The notes beneath the pieces were generated by a model that saw only the letters and a program-made list of their open reading frames with translations, was not told the DNA's origin and ran no database searches. A program made the position numbers and the translations under genes. This document shows positions 50,280-61,889 of a DNA stretch of 64,000 nt, in pieces (the stretch's first letter is position 1; the number at the start of each line of letters is the position of its first letter). The stretch is from Larimichthys crocea. Taxonomy: Eukaryota > Chordata > Actinopteri > Sciaenidae. Location: positions 8,105,774 to 8,169,773 of the forward strand of contig NC_040019.1 of the NCBI RefSeq assembly GCF_000972845.2, given 5' to 3'.

Positions 50280-50530
50280 CACTTGACTTCTGCAGCTATC
50301 GGCCGTGATTACTCTCTTGGCCTAATACAATATTCATGCATTAGAGTAGGCATGCATTACTTTCTTTCTCCTCCTCATGCTGCCGTCGGTAATTGAAATT
50401 TCTGAAGTGCGGCATGTTTAATAATGGAATTAATTTCCCATGCAAAGTGTATATGATTGACCATGCACAGGGAGCAGAGAGCAGGCTCCATTTGCAGAGA
50501 GGAGGAGAAAATAGCAGGCTGTTAGCCATA
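50280..50530. other. Candidate conserved noncoding element
   Basis: Mixed-composition block with GCTATCGGCCGTGATTAC, CATGCTGCCGTCGGTAATTG, AAGTGCGGCATGTTTAATAA and GGAATTAATTTCCCATGC; several homeobox-type TAAT cores, CpGs retained, no repeats, no coding frame. Among the most enhancer-like stretches in the window. Inference from texture only. Confidence 0.3.
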
Positions 50531-53500
50531 TTGTTAGATTTATGAATTCATGACAAAAAAAATAATGATAATACAGTAGCATTATTTAAGATGATTTTAA
50601 TTACATTGTATATAATGTATGTTACATTTAATTGCTTTAGTACTGGATGAAAAAATCTGCAATTTGACAATGAAACAATAAAATATGGGCAATCGATAAA
50701 TTAAAGGTTGAATTAAATTCAACAGGAAACACAGCAGAGCACCACAGCCGGGAATTTTGAGGGGAGGAAAAAAAAACATAAAGAGGAGCAAATTAAGGCG
50801 CAGAAATATGAAAAGCCCTTTAAAATAAATGTAAAAGATGTGGGAGGGAGACCGAGCCTCTTGTGAAAGCTAATGATCAAGCTGGTTTGACCTCTCAAGC
50901 AGTTAATGTGGAACAGACTGTTCCTGGCAAGCCAAGTCCAAATGACAGGCCATCACAGGGAAAGAACAAAGGAACTGCTCTCACAAGAACACCATTCATC
51001 GCTGCATGGCTATGTTTTATGAAGGCAGGGAATAAAGGGGAGTGTATGTCCAGCTTCAAGAGCATATTTCTGATGCAGACAGGAAGTGTGTCCCATGCTG
51101 ATTTCTATTTTAAAGACTCTTTATAGCTTTTTTTTCCCATACGCATTTTGATTACAAACTACTTGTCCTCCCTGTTTCATTACTTATTTACTCCTTTCTT
51201 AAACTGCAGAAAGGACAGCTGACCCCCATCATGGTCAAAATGTGATGAAAATAAAAAGTGTAAACACTGAAACTATGCAGAACAAAACTAAATCAATGCC
51301 ATCTTTAATGGCCATAGACGGACGCTCACATAACTTAATTTGTGAAGAAAGCATAGGACAAAAACACAATTAATTCAGATGCTTTTCAGTTGACAGCGAG
51401 GGGTGAGGTTGGCAGAAAGGGAGGGGTTAGTGCAATGATGAAAACAGTAGGCTCAGCACAATAATACTGTATGTCCCAGCCAAGACATATTAAGTTAATG
51501 AAATGTTCACAGGCTGTAATTGTTGTAATGAGTGGACAGATTGCAAAGAAGGACGAAGGAGATGCAGCGGCAGTCAAGGACTGCGGAGAAGAAACCAGTC
51601 AACGGACAAACAGCTTAAAAAGTAAGAATGACCTTAGGTGAAATCTATCAGTATCAGTGTTTTTCAGGTAAGCTAGCCACACAGTCTGACGAAATGTGAA
51701 GAGGAAAATAAGAAATGTCGTGTTATAATTGATTAAATATGTCCGAGACCAAATAAATAGGAGGGAAGGAATTAAAAATAAGATGGTTTAATTTGTCCAA
51801 TCAACTGGTTGGTGATAACGGAAAAGAAATTAAAAGCTGTTTGCTTTTTTATAGCAAATGGAAAGCTTCGTTTGAAGTTTTTGAGTGTTATTTATTAATA
51901 TATTTAGTCATGTTTTTAATCTGTCTGTGTTTATTACATTATGCTACTTTCTGGGCCATCTTCAAGATGAGACTTCTTTAAGTAACTTTTTTTGTCCGAC
52001 CAACAGACTAAAACCCTAAAACATTGAATTTAACATTATATAAGATAAATAAAAGCAGCAAATTCTCACATTTTGTGATACAGATAATGGATGTTGGAAG
52101 ACCTACATACTTTTCTCTTAGTATCAACTAAGGTAGCTTTAAATACTTATCAAAACCTTTGACTATCATTAGCTAAGTTATCTGAAAACTGCACTTGCTG
52201 CGACAAATTGTGTATATGAATGTCTCACACATTTACGCTAATACAGGTCAAGTTAGCCAGTGACCCCTACCCCTAACCTGACTCTCAGGGTTAGACTTGA
52301 TCTTAAGGTTCCCCGAACTGCCAAATCCCACTAACCCTTACTTATATCACTCGCTCCCTACGGTCTTCATCAGTAGGTCTACACCAGCCATAGAACTCAG
52401 CCCAGTGGGTGTCTACTTCTATGCTGCACACAAACAACATAACTAAATAAATAGGGTTTTTTCATCTTCATCTTTCTGAACATACAACAGATATTTTATG
52501 AAAGCGAGAAAGAGTCCTGCTCACGAACAAAAACACAAGAGAAAACTAGTTACATTTAGCAAGTAGGAGCTACAATCTTGTGCTCTCCAATAAATAACCT
52601 CAACCCTTCATATTATAAAAGATGCTACCTTCACATTCTCTGACAATTCCACAGTTCAGGAATGAACACAGATCACGAACAACACCAACAGATCACAAAA
52701 TGCAAGGATGCAGGGAAGAACACAAGTAATTCAAAATGGGAATGAGTGGGTGGTTAGAGAGAGAGAAATAAAGTGAACAGGAGAGGTACACAGAAAAGGT
52801 GAGGAAGCATCAGAGAATGACAAGAGTGGGAGAGAGGGAGTTACATAGAGACATTTAGGGGAGAACTGAGTCGAATTCAAATACCCAATGATTACATCTC
52901 TTAAACTGTCAAGTACATTTCCATTTAAAGTGCTTGCTTAAACACCCATGAAGAGGTATTCTCCAGCTGGTGTGCACACGGTAATGACTGGGGAGTCTCC
53001 TAAGACCCTCAAGCAATGCAATTGTCACTTTCTTCCTAATCTTATTGCCTCATCTGCCTCAGCTTTAAAACAATATATTGTGCCTGTAACAGACCCACAA
53101 CCAAGGGCCAGATGGCCCTAAGACACAATGCAACCTCAAAGTTACTATATGTACAATCTGAAAGATTTACGACCACACTTTAGTGGACACAATGCATCGA
53201 CTACCTCAGGACACTGAGATGATTGGGCTGAACAGAGACTGCACTGATTTCCACTAGTACTACGAAAACCTATGACAAGTATCTAAACTCACATAAAATT
53301 GTACACATAGTGACTTTAAAGCAGCAATAATTGTTAGTTAACGGCACCAGAAAAAGCTGTAAATTGAACACAGACATGCAGTCCTATCGCATCGGACAAA
53401 TGTAAGTTCAATTTCCATTCTCCTTCTATCTCTGTTTTGGTCTCCACCCACTCCTGAGGAAGAAAATCTGTCTCTGTACCCGCTAAGTGTTCACCAGCTA

Positions 53501-54299
53501 GTCACTAACATGTTTTTACATTAGGGATTTGTCAGTGAAAGCACTGCTGATGAGAGTGCTAAGTAAATTTAAACAGCAAGTTGCAGTTGCAATGAGCTGA
53601 AACTCTAAAACGCTCCATAGAGTCACGAGCAGGGTGATAATTCTTTCTCAGTACAAGAAACCCCTTTTCACATCCCACAGTCATTTGATTCACTGTTTAT
53701 CCTCTAAAGTAGGATACCTGGAAAGCAGACACTAAGACTACAAATGTCAGTAATGGTATAATCATTTTAGGGTTGGGTGCAGTAGCACAAATACAAACAA
53801 GAATCAACTCACTGAGCTGACATTAGTTAACGTTAGCCATCATAAGATACTGATCATACCAAACAAAAGTAAGGCTCTAGCTGCAAAAACCACTGGCTGC
53901 ATATTTTTTGCTTATGAATTCAACTTTTCATTTGTAAATGGCCTTGTCTTTCAAAAGTTAAATAGTCAAATACACAAATGCTGCACCAACAGGAAAATGT
54001 ACTTACACATATCACACTGTATAAAAGAAACTTAATGAAATGTGATTGACTTAGACAGATGAAATTTGAGAGAGAACTAATTTGGAACCACACTGACCAC
54101 AACATTTCTGCTGACTACATTCAGCATTGATAATCCTGTCATTCCTCAAAGGTCCACGTATTAAAATGCAGCACTGATGTTTGTCTTTGTGAAAGGCCTT
54201 TATTATTAAAGTGCCCTCACCTGCTAACACATAACAGCCCGTAAACAACATGAATGATGTGCTGAGCACTGCAGCCTAACACACATTTATTAAATTACA

Positions 54300-54600
54300 C
54301 TTTTCAGCCACACATCAGCTTTCTCCTTTGATTCATTTCCTTTAATGAGTTTGCTGATGTAGACTGGCATGCTGTAATGAAAAGGTAAAGACAAGCAAGC
54401 AGGAGAGCCATAAATAAGTCTCAGAGCATGAGGAATAATGACAGGAGTTTAATGTCCAATTAGATTAAAAGGCTCTCTGACACAAAAGCAGGATGCTGAG
54501 TGCACTGCTCAATGAGCCTGTGAGCGACATTGATTAACGCTAAACGGATCTATTACTCTCATCCATGGTACTGATCAACAGCTCTACCTGCCACTTCTCT
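54300..54600. other. Candidate conserved noncoding element
   Basis: Long repeat-free block with TTCCTTTAATGAGTTTGC, GGCATGCTGTAATGAAAAGG, TGTCCAATTAGATTAAAAGG, GAGCGACATTGATTAACGC and AAACGGATCTATTACTC. It is rich in TAAT/ATTA cores and retains CpGs. No coding frame spans it. Inference from texture only. Confidence 0.3.
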
Positions 54601-56292
54601 AACACGACTAATGTGTGTCTGTGGTTGCACCTATATCGTATGTATGGGGGTTATAGATGAATGAAGCTGGCAACTAATGTCCGAAAAAATCCATTCTATG
54701 TATTTCTCAAGGACATCAAGGATTTTGTGTTTCCACTGCATAAACAAAGGACAAGCTATCCCAGGCAAATTCTGCAATCTATTATCTCTGATATATGAGT
54801 TTCCTAAAGCACAGGCGAGATTTGTACTTGCAAAGACCTAATAGCGCTCCACATTATTGGCTTTAGCAGAAAAATACATGGCAGTGGGATGCGCTGTCTG
54901 TCCATCATCATATTTCTTTTCAGACACTTAGTCTTCGGGTTGCACCTTCCATTGGAGCTGAACATTAGAGATGGCGAGCAGTGGTGTTTAAATCTGCTGT
55001 GCTGCAGGGAGAGGATACCACCTTGTAGTTGTGGCTCCTCATTATTCTGCTGACAGTGCTTTGTGGATCTTTTCCTCTGTTGAGGTGAGATAGATGGGAT
55101 GATGAGATATGTCCTCCTGTGGAGGAGTGTGTCAACACCTTTGACATATAACACAGCCTACATTAACATTCACAGTTCATAGGAACTGGTGTGCACCGCC
55201 GAGATCAAAGAGGCAACATTATGTAGCAGACTGTATTGTATATGTATAATGTGTAGGTTCCTTTGGGATCTGTATAGCATTTATTATAGACCAGAATCCA
55301 TGTGTGACTCATTATACATGTGAAAATGTTAGCCGTCTGCTGTCAGACTTTTCCATGCAAATGTGCTCTAAATCTTTTAAGGATGACATAATGATCATTG
55401 TTCTAAGCCTCATTTCCTTATAAATCCAGTGTGTGTCATGTTTCATTTACACAATTCATGCATTGAGGGAATATTTTTTCCCTCAGCCTACCGTTACACT
55501 AAACAGCAAGAAGGAAAAGACTGCATCTTGCTTCTGCTAATGGGACAAACCGAACTGGGACAGTAGAAAATTACAATGAATAATGTCAAGTCACAGCTAG
55601 TATAGTCTTACTGTCAGAGTCTCTCCCAGGCAAGAAAGTAAAACAGTTTGGAGTTGGCTCACTTCCTTAAAGCACTGCCTGCATGATGTGTGGTCCTCTC
55701 TAGACTGTAGTTGTTTTGAATAAGTTAAGTAATCTTGTATAGACCACTGGCCTCATTTGCAAAACTGGATGCTGATTCCACATTAAATGAATATCGTAAT
55801 GGCCAATATTTATGAGCCTAAAATGCTGTGCAGCTACTTATCGTGTAAGAAGAAGGGTTAATTAACAAACTATGTGTATAGCTTACTCGAACCTGGAACT
55901 ATGGACTCATACCTCAATTGATGATCTAACCTATCTATGTCTCAGTATATTATGATGCACTGTTTTTCTGTGATCTGTCTGCACTGAATCTTTTTTTATT
56001 CTGTTTATTTTTAATATTCCATATCTTTTTGTTACATATTTGTACCTGGAGACGATAGCATCTTGTCTGATACGATAAAATCTCTATAAATAAAGAGAAC
56101 CAGAAATTCAAAGAGTGAAAACTTTGAGTAATAAACAGAGGCATTTGCAGAACTCAAGGCTACATGGCTTATATAACTGTATAACTAAGCCAACACAAGG
56201 TGTGTGTCTACGCACTGGCAGGCATGTGTGTGACCTGTGGAGGTTAAGAGACACTGATCTCAGTCTCCTTGACAAGCGTGTGCCTTCTGCAG

Positions 56293-56299
56293 TATAAAT
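56293..56299 (+). promoter_or_regulatory. Candidate TATA box
   Basis: TATAAAT lies 38 bases upstream of an ATG that runs into a perfect donor. The spacing would put a start site near 56323 and leave a very short leader. Single TATA-like motifs are common in AT-rich DNA; only the combination makes it notable. Confidence 0.25.
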
Positions 56300-56330
56300 G
56301 GAAATCGCTTCATCAGCAGAGAAAAGAAGA

Positions 56331-56354
56331 ATGGAGCCAGTGTGGGTGAAACAG
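56331..56354 (+). CDS. Candidate first coding exon, unidentified
   Basis: ATG at 56331 in an A-rich, Kozak-compatible context (AAGAAGAATGG; A at -3, G at +4) gives eight codons, MEPVWVKQ, ending in CAG|GTAAGT (GT at 56355), the ideal vertebrate donor, in phase 0. A TATA box is 38 bases upstream. A possible next exon is 56603-56788: AAATTGCAG acceptor, in phase 0, open for 61 codons to TGA at 56786. The combined 69-residue product has no signal peptide or motif I know. It may equally be a noncoding transcript or chance. Confidence 0.22.
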
Positions 56355-56602
56355 GTAAGTCAGATATTCCTGCATGCAGGTATGCACTTTATAGATGATA
56401 TACATGTCATCAATAACTTCAATCACATTTGTTTAATACAGTTGTAAATAAGAGTTGGAGAAGGAGAAGTTGCAGAAAATATTAATGAGTGCATTCAAAT
56501 TCAGACCTGTACACTCATTTACATGCTCTCTTGTATTACTGATTAATTACAGCATGCCAGTCACATAATGTTCTGATTACATGTTTACATCTGAAATTGC
56601 AG

Positions 56603-56788
56603 CTGCCACACTTTCACGCTCAACAAAAGCCTGAAGCCATATCCACATCAACCCACTCTGGAAAAGAATTTGATTGGTGCAAAATGCATTGCGGTTTGTG
56701 GTTTGGAGCATATAGTCAATCACGTCTTTCTCCAATATCTATAAACCAGTCTAACTTCTTCATTCAGACATATGTATTAAGAATGTGA
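56603..56788 (+). other. Possible second exon of the 56.3 kb candidate
   Basis: It follows CATCTGAAATTGCAG (AG at 56601-56602). It is in phase with the eight-codon first exon and stays open to a TGA at 56786-56788. Composition is Ser/His/Gln-rich with three aromatic clusters; there is no recognisable domain. The nearest downstream AATAAA I see is about 57312. Confidence 0.12.
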
Positions 56789-58332
56789 GCTACTTTTAAG
56801 ATTACAGATTTTTGTGATTGCCTCTAGCTTTGTTTTGTCCAGTTTTATGTTTGGCATTAGATGTGTGTATGGCAACTGTGTGAATGGGAATCTTTCACCC
56901 CCTTGACTCTTAAAGCAAACAGACAACTCTTGGTCACAGGCCAGCAGCAGAAAAATCCATGATTTCTTCTAAATATCCCCAAAACAACTTCGCTCAGATG
57001 GACTTCTCTCTTATACTGGGAGGAAAGTCACCAAATTGTTCATTCAACTTTTGAAATATGGTTAAACATTTATGCCTTTGCACTGGTACTTGATGGTTCA
57101 TGGCAGTTTGCCCATCTAATCTAGTCCATCTTGTAGTCCATATGTTTTGTGGACTCATGGCTATGCCCCCCATATGTCCTTTGGGGAATACTTCAGAAGT
57201 ACTGCGGTCACTGTTGCATTGATTTGGTCTCTATAGTAAGAGCTCTGTCCATACCCAGGCCAAGGTTATGCCTTGTCAACTGTTCTGTTTATGGTTTACA
57301 GAATTTAATTTAAATAAAATGTTCCTGATGCCCACCGTGCCATGGTTTCCATCTCCAGCATAAGAATACATCATGTATTCACCCTACACTCATTTTGATA
57401 TATGTTTGATGTCTGTGTGTTTTTTTTTGTGAGGTTTGCTCTCATGGTTTTTGGTTTCTTCTTGAACTAAACCATGACATTTGCATGGCTTCTGTCATTA
57501 AATGACAGTGAAAGCAATTCTAGTTCCTCCTCATTCTATTCATTTATTTCACCCAAGAAAAACACAAGCCACTGCTGATTCATGAGTTCTAAATGCCTTT
57601 AAAATACTTGGTGTGCGAGACCTTGCTTCTCACCATGTGAAATATTGAGCAATGTGAAATAATTCCCAGGTGAATCTGCGCAGGGAGTGCAAAAATAGTG
57701 CCGTATTAGCACTGTTGCAGCAGAAAACCATTCAGCTACATTTTTCCATACAGGTTTGAATCAACTTGTCTTTTCACTTTGCAGTGAAAGTGTTTCACCT
57801 AGCCAGTGTTAATGCTTATTTTAATACTTTGTGGTGGATAAAGTCACATAGATACACCCACGTGTTTCTATATCTGGATTTTCCCCACCTCCTCAGAGCA
57901 TTCAAACTGCCAAGACAACTTCACTGCATAGTTCATACTCAGCAAAGTTATTTTCACGGTCACATTTGTATTATTCTTTTTTTTTTACTTTACTGACGGG
58001 CAAATTTTTCGGTATAGTGACTACTTACTATTCATGTATACACAAATCATCTGATAATATTCAAATCAGGTATAAGTCATATCATAAATATTATTAATGT
58101 GTATCATGTCATGACACGATATGAGCAGGCCGCAGTATTGTAATTGCTGTTATAAAAAAGACATCAACTGGCTAATCTATCCTATTTGCTGAGCCCGGTT
58201 TCCTTGCCTGCTCGGCTGGCTCTGTTTCTGGTGCCCACTTCGGTGTCTGCATAATTCCTCCTTACTGTGCCTGAAAACATTCAAAACAGCTATCCCCCCC
58301 GTGCCCTGAGCTCACTGTTCAAGCAGGTAACA

Positions 58333-58500
58333 AGAGCTAACATTAGCTTTGGCAGCAGTTTACTGTACTGTCCATCAGGAAACTCACAGAGAGTTATTCA
58401 CAGAGAGTTGAGGCAGCTGAAGAGGGGAAACCACAAAACATTTTCTCCATAAAATGTGATCCAGTTTCACCAAAAGTGAGTCAGGGTGTCAAAATGATTT
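58333..58500. mobile_element. Dispersed repeat, copy 2
   Basis: Partner of 24454-24720. It contains an extra local duplication (ATTCACAGAGAGTT follows CTCACAGAGAGTT at 58384-58409) that the first copy lacks. The shared islands are GCTAACATTAG, the ACTGTCCATCAGGAAACTCA segment and ATGTGATCCAGTTTCA. Percent identity was not computed. Confidence 0.6.
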
Positions 58501-59589
58501 ATAATCTGCGATTTTATAGTAAATAAAGTCACATTAACAATGTGCAAGATGCTCTTTAAGACCTAAGACTTGAAATAAATGCTGATACATCAAAGTTAAT
58601 GCTATTTGCAGAACCAGAGCTAGAGAGTATAACGACCTTAATATTTCTATATAAACAGAATTATGATTGGGAGAGTCACAGAATATAAATCTGGATTGAT
58701 GAAAAACTAACATTCAAGTTTCACATAAATAATACTGTGTAGTGTTTCAGGCAAAAGGTTGGCTATTTTCTCAAAATCCATGTTTCATAGAAAAAGGGTT
58801 GTTGAGACAGTCAGTCAGTCTTGGACTGCAGTGATGTGATTTACTGGCACACATCCTCTTCAATTCTTCTTGTGGACTGTTTCTATCACTCGACCTTAAG
58901 ATTTATTACAGATGATGTCTATGGTACACATTGTATTTTATATGATAGGGTTGGATGGGCTTCTCACAGAGAGAGACGTTGACATGCTCTGGTATCTTTT
59001 TATCTAGAAAGCCTTTACTGGAAAATTACCATATTATCTTTCAGAATTGCTTCGTCACTCAGATGGGTTTTATCATACTCGCTCTACTTCATGTTCCACG
59101 AAATGAACTTGGAAGGACTGTTTTTAATTTCTGTGCACCTGACTACTGGAAGAAAACTGCACCTCCTTAAAATCAATACACTTTTGGACATTTTAGAAAT
59201 CATATAAAACCTCAAAATCTTGTTTTGGGATTGTTTTTTATTTTACATTTTAATTATCTTTATTTAATAAACAAAATTATTACTACTGGGAAAGTTTTAA
59301 TGCCTTAGCATTAGCTTTTCTCTGGTAGTACGTCTTGCTGTTTTTTTTCTTTCCTTTGTTTTTGCAATTGACCCAGCATCATTATAAATGAGGGAAGGAC
59401 CTCTCAAGTATAAATAAAGGTTGGATGAATTAATTCATTCATTAATATGTTTTTGTTTGTCATATATTCTGCATAAATAAGGACTCCCACCAAGGACAAG
59501 TAACGTCTATCAAACCCCTTTCGGTCGTAGAGAATTAGCTTTGTGTTGCAGTAAAATCACAAGTTACATCATTCTAATAGCAGGAAAAC

Positions 59590-60215
59590 TTAATTAACTA
59601 GGTGAGCCTTGGGGGCTCTTACAAAATGCCTCCCCAAGCAACAGCAGAGAGCAAGAATGACCCCCAGCTACCACAGACCTGCTTACTGATACAGAAAAAT
59701 ATGATTGCTTTTCATATTCCACTGAATTTTCAACATTTCCCATTTTACCTCAGGACACACAGTCGCTCAGAACACATTAGAATAGGTGTATCGCAGGAAA
59801 AGGGGAAGTGCGTGTGGGCGTTATTAGCTAAATGAATTTTAATAAATAACACTGAAACATAATGAAATATAAGACAATATGAAAGGCGAAATTAAATGCT
59901 TGTTGGAGTATGCAAGGCAGATAATGGGATACAGTAGTGAAACAGATGAGTTTAAGGAGGTGCGTAATACTGCATGTTCAATTTATATGTAAATCAATCC
60001 ACCTAATAGAATGACCTCGACCAGGTGCCAGAGGATAGGAAAACGATCCCACCCAAAAGCATTTTTGAATTTTTGAAATCTCATGAGCTTTTACGGGAAC
60101 CGGGTGTCAGTCTGGTGCTACAACAACCCATTAGAAAACAGGCTAATGAGGTGATTTATTTGAGTTACACCGGGAGTACCACACAGCACCCACAACACAC
60201 ATTTGTGGCTTAGTC
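59590..60215. other. Long candidate conserved noncoding region
   Basis: About 600 bases without simple repeats. Features include CACAGTCGCTCAGAACAC, GTGTATCGCAGG, GTGCGTGTGGGCGTTATTAG, GAGGTGCGTAATACTGC, ATTTATATGTAAATCAATCC, AAACGATCCCACCC and TTTTACGGGAACCGGGTG. CpG retention and octamer/homeobox-like cores are persistent across it. The open frames are short. Inference from texture only. Confidence 0.28.
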
Positions 60216-60758
60216 TGCATAAGGTGGATATACAGGAAGCAAGCTGCCCTTTTCACCCACGTTTGTCAGTATGAGGTGGATGGATGGGTGACAAACATGC
60301 CACCACTATCTGCCACCGTTCCATGTCACCTTTTAGTCCTGCCGGAGTCTCAAACAGAGATAGTATATGTCTGGCACACTGACCCTCCTTGTTAGAGAGA
60401 GACAGCAGAGGATAATCAGGAGAGGACAAATGATGTGCTGCAACCCCCTGCTGTGTGACCTTTGACCATGCACATACTGTAGACATGGTAGCCAGCCTAC
60501 CTGGGGTCTGTGACATGCGTCAATTACTGGACACATAAAAAAGTAGATGGTGTGCAGTCAGAAAATCTTATGTATATTTCAACAACTTGTTTAAATTAAG
60601 ACTTTTTTTTTTTTTAAAGGTATGTGGGCGTGTTCTGCGGAGCAAAGGCGCTATAGTGCCACTGTCTATCAGTCACTAATGGTGTGGAGCAGTGGGAGGC
60701 CAGGACACCTGCGACTGCTGCCTGATAATGAATATGATGAAGATGGATAATACTTTAC

Positions 60759-60856
60759 CCTGTCTGAGACTGTGCTCTCAGCTAGGGAGTGATTACTGCG
60801 GTAATTGGGATCCATGGTGGCTGTCGCTGGAGATACTGATGATGAGGCTGTCTCGA
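60759..60856 (-). other. Candidate exon with perfect Kozak ATG
   Basis: On the minus strand, TATCTACATTTTAG (AG at 60858-60857) is followed by 98 bases containing GCCACCATGG, the textbook Kozak sequence (ATG at 60815-60813). They continue 19 codons (MDPNYRSNHSLAESTVSDR) to ACAGG|GTAAAG (GT at 60758-60757), phase 0. The frame is also open upstream of the ATG within the segment (VETASSSVSPATAT). Composition is soluble and Ser-rich. I recognise no family; it could be an alternative first exon of a minus-strand gene or a conserved element. Confidence 0.22.
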
Positions 60857-61140
60857 CTAAAATGTAGATAACATTGACATTACTCATATTGGACCCAAGA
60901 GTTACAAGTTCACAAATCACCACTGGCAACCTGTGACCTCTTTCTCTGTTTTACTGGACTTTCACTCTATATTTGTGTTAATGAATGATTCTTTAAACAT
61001 TAGTATAGACAAACATGTGTTAGGTTGGTAGACACTGGGTTAAGATATTTTGGTTCAACTCTTTTTTTAAGTAATATCAGCACAACCCAGAACTTATTCT
61101 ACAGAAAAAATGGTCCAACGATTATGTAAATGATGTTTTG

Positions 61141-61446
61141 GGATTAAATATTACTGTTGCATTTATGTATATTTTGCATTTTACTGCTTTAGATTACAGT
61201 TCTGCTTATTTTTTTTGCATTTTACTGCTTTAGATTACAGTTCTGCTTATTTTAACTACTTCATATACTGTTTACATGTACTGTATTTTAATCTACAGTA
61301 ATACATCGTAATCTATAAAATCATCATATGTTTTCAGTGCCACTTTGCTCCTGATATCTAATGGCAAACAAATAGTATAGACATGTATCCTTAAGTACAG
61401 TACTGGAATATACTGTATATATATTTAGTTACATTCCACCACTGGC
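61141..61446. mobile_element. Partial copy of the 'AAGTA/TACTT' percomorph repeat
   Basis: Core ACTTCATATACTGTTTACATG, TTAATCTACAGTAATACATC, ATCATCATATGTTTTCAGTG and tail CCTTAAGTACAGTACTGG, TTAGTTACATTCCACCACTG correspond to the middle and end of the family represented at 11125-11645, as I know it. A 41-bp internal tandem duplication (61172-61253) has arisen inside this copy. Confidence 0.65.
61172..61253. repeat. 41-bp tandem duplication inside a repeat copy
   Basis: Two copies (61172-61212 and 61213-61253) of a unit beginning TTTTGCATTTTACTGCTTTA and ending CTGCTTATTTT; identical over the whole visible unit. Confidence 0.9.
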
Positions 61447-61869
61447 AAAAGGTGGCTGCAGTGAAGCAACAGGACCTAAGTGACTTTGACATTGTGTGTT
61501 TATCAACCCCAGATTTCTATATATATATAAAAAACTGCTGATGTCCTCATTTGTCCCCTGCCACACCTGTCTGAACAACAGTGCAGGTTGAAACAACATT
61601 GATATGCCAGTCACATAAAAGACACAGGGAGAAAAACACTTAACTGGAAAAGGAAACAGAGCAGGAAACCACTGATGATATTATTCACTTTTTGGGTGCC
61701 ATTAGTATCAGTTGTGTCGCCCTGACCACCCCTATCTTGTGGCACTGGGTCTAACATATTGATCATACTGCTCCATCTCCATACTTCATGCTGTTATTTT
61801 GAAAGATTTCAAAAAGAGATTTATGAAGACCCCAGAGTGATCATTACCAGGTGGCCTTGTTGAGCACCA

Positions 61870-61889
61870 CTTCTTCTTCTTCTTCTTCT
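61870..61889. repeat. (TTC)n microsatellite
   Basis: Six TTC units followed by TG. Confidence 0.9.

Larger units (their letters stand above)
49861..56200. other. Intergenic with dense conserved-looking blocks
   Basis: No supported exon. Conserved-looking blocks lie at 50050-50130, 50280-50530, 50850-51110 and 54300-54600. The remainder is AT-rich spacer; 52230-52420 and 53060-53560 have the look of old repeats but no copy elsewhere in the window confirms it. Confidence 0.5.
56790..60750. other. Intergenic
   Basis: Apart from the dispersed repeat at 58333-58500 and the conserved-looking stretch at 59590-60215, this is AT-rich spacer. An acceptor-like CACTTTGCAG at 57774-57783 opens a 70-codon plus frame, without further support. 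Confidence 0.5.
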
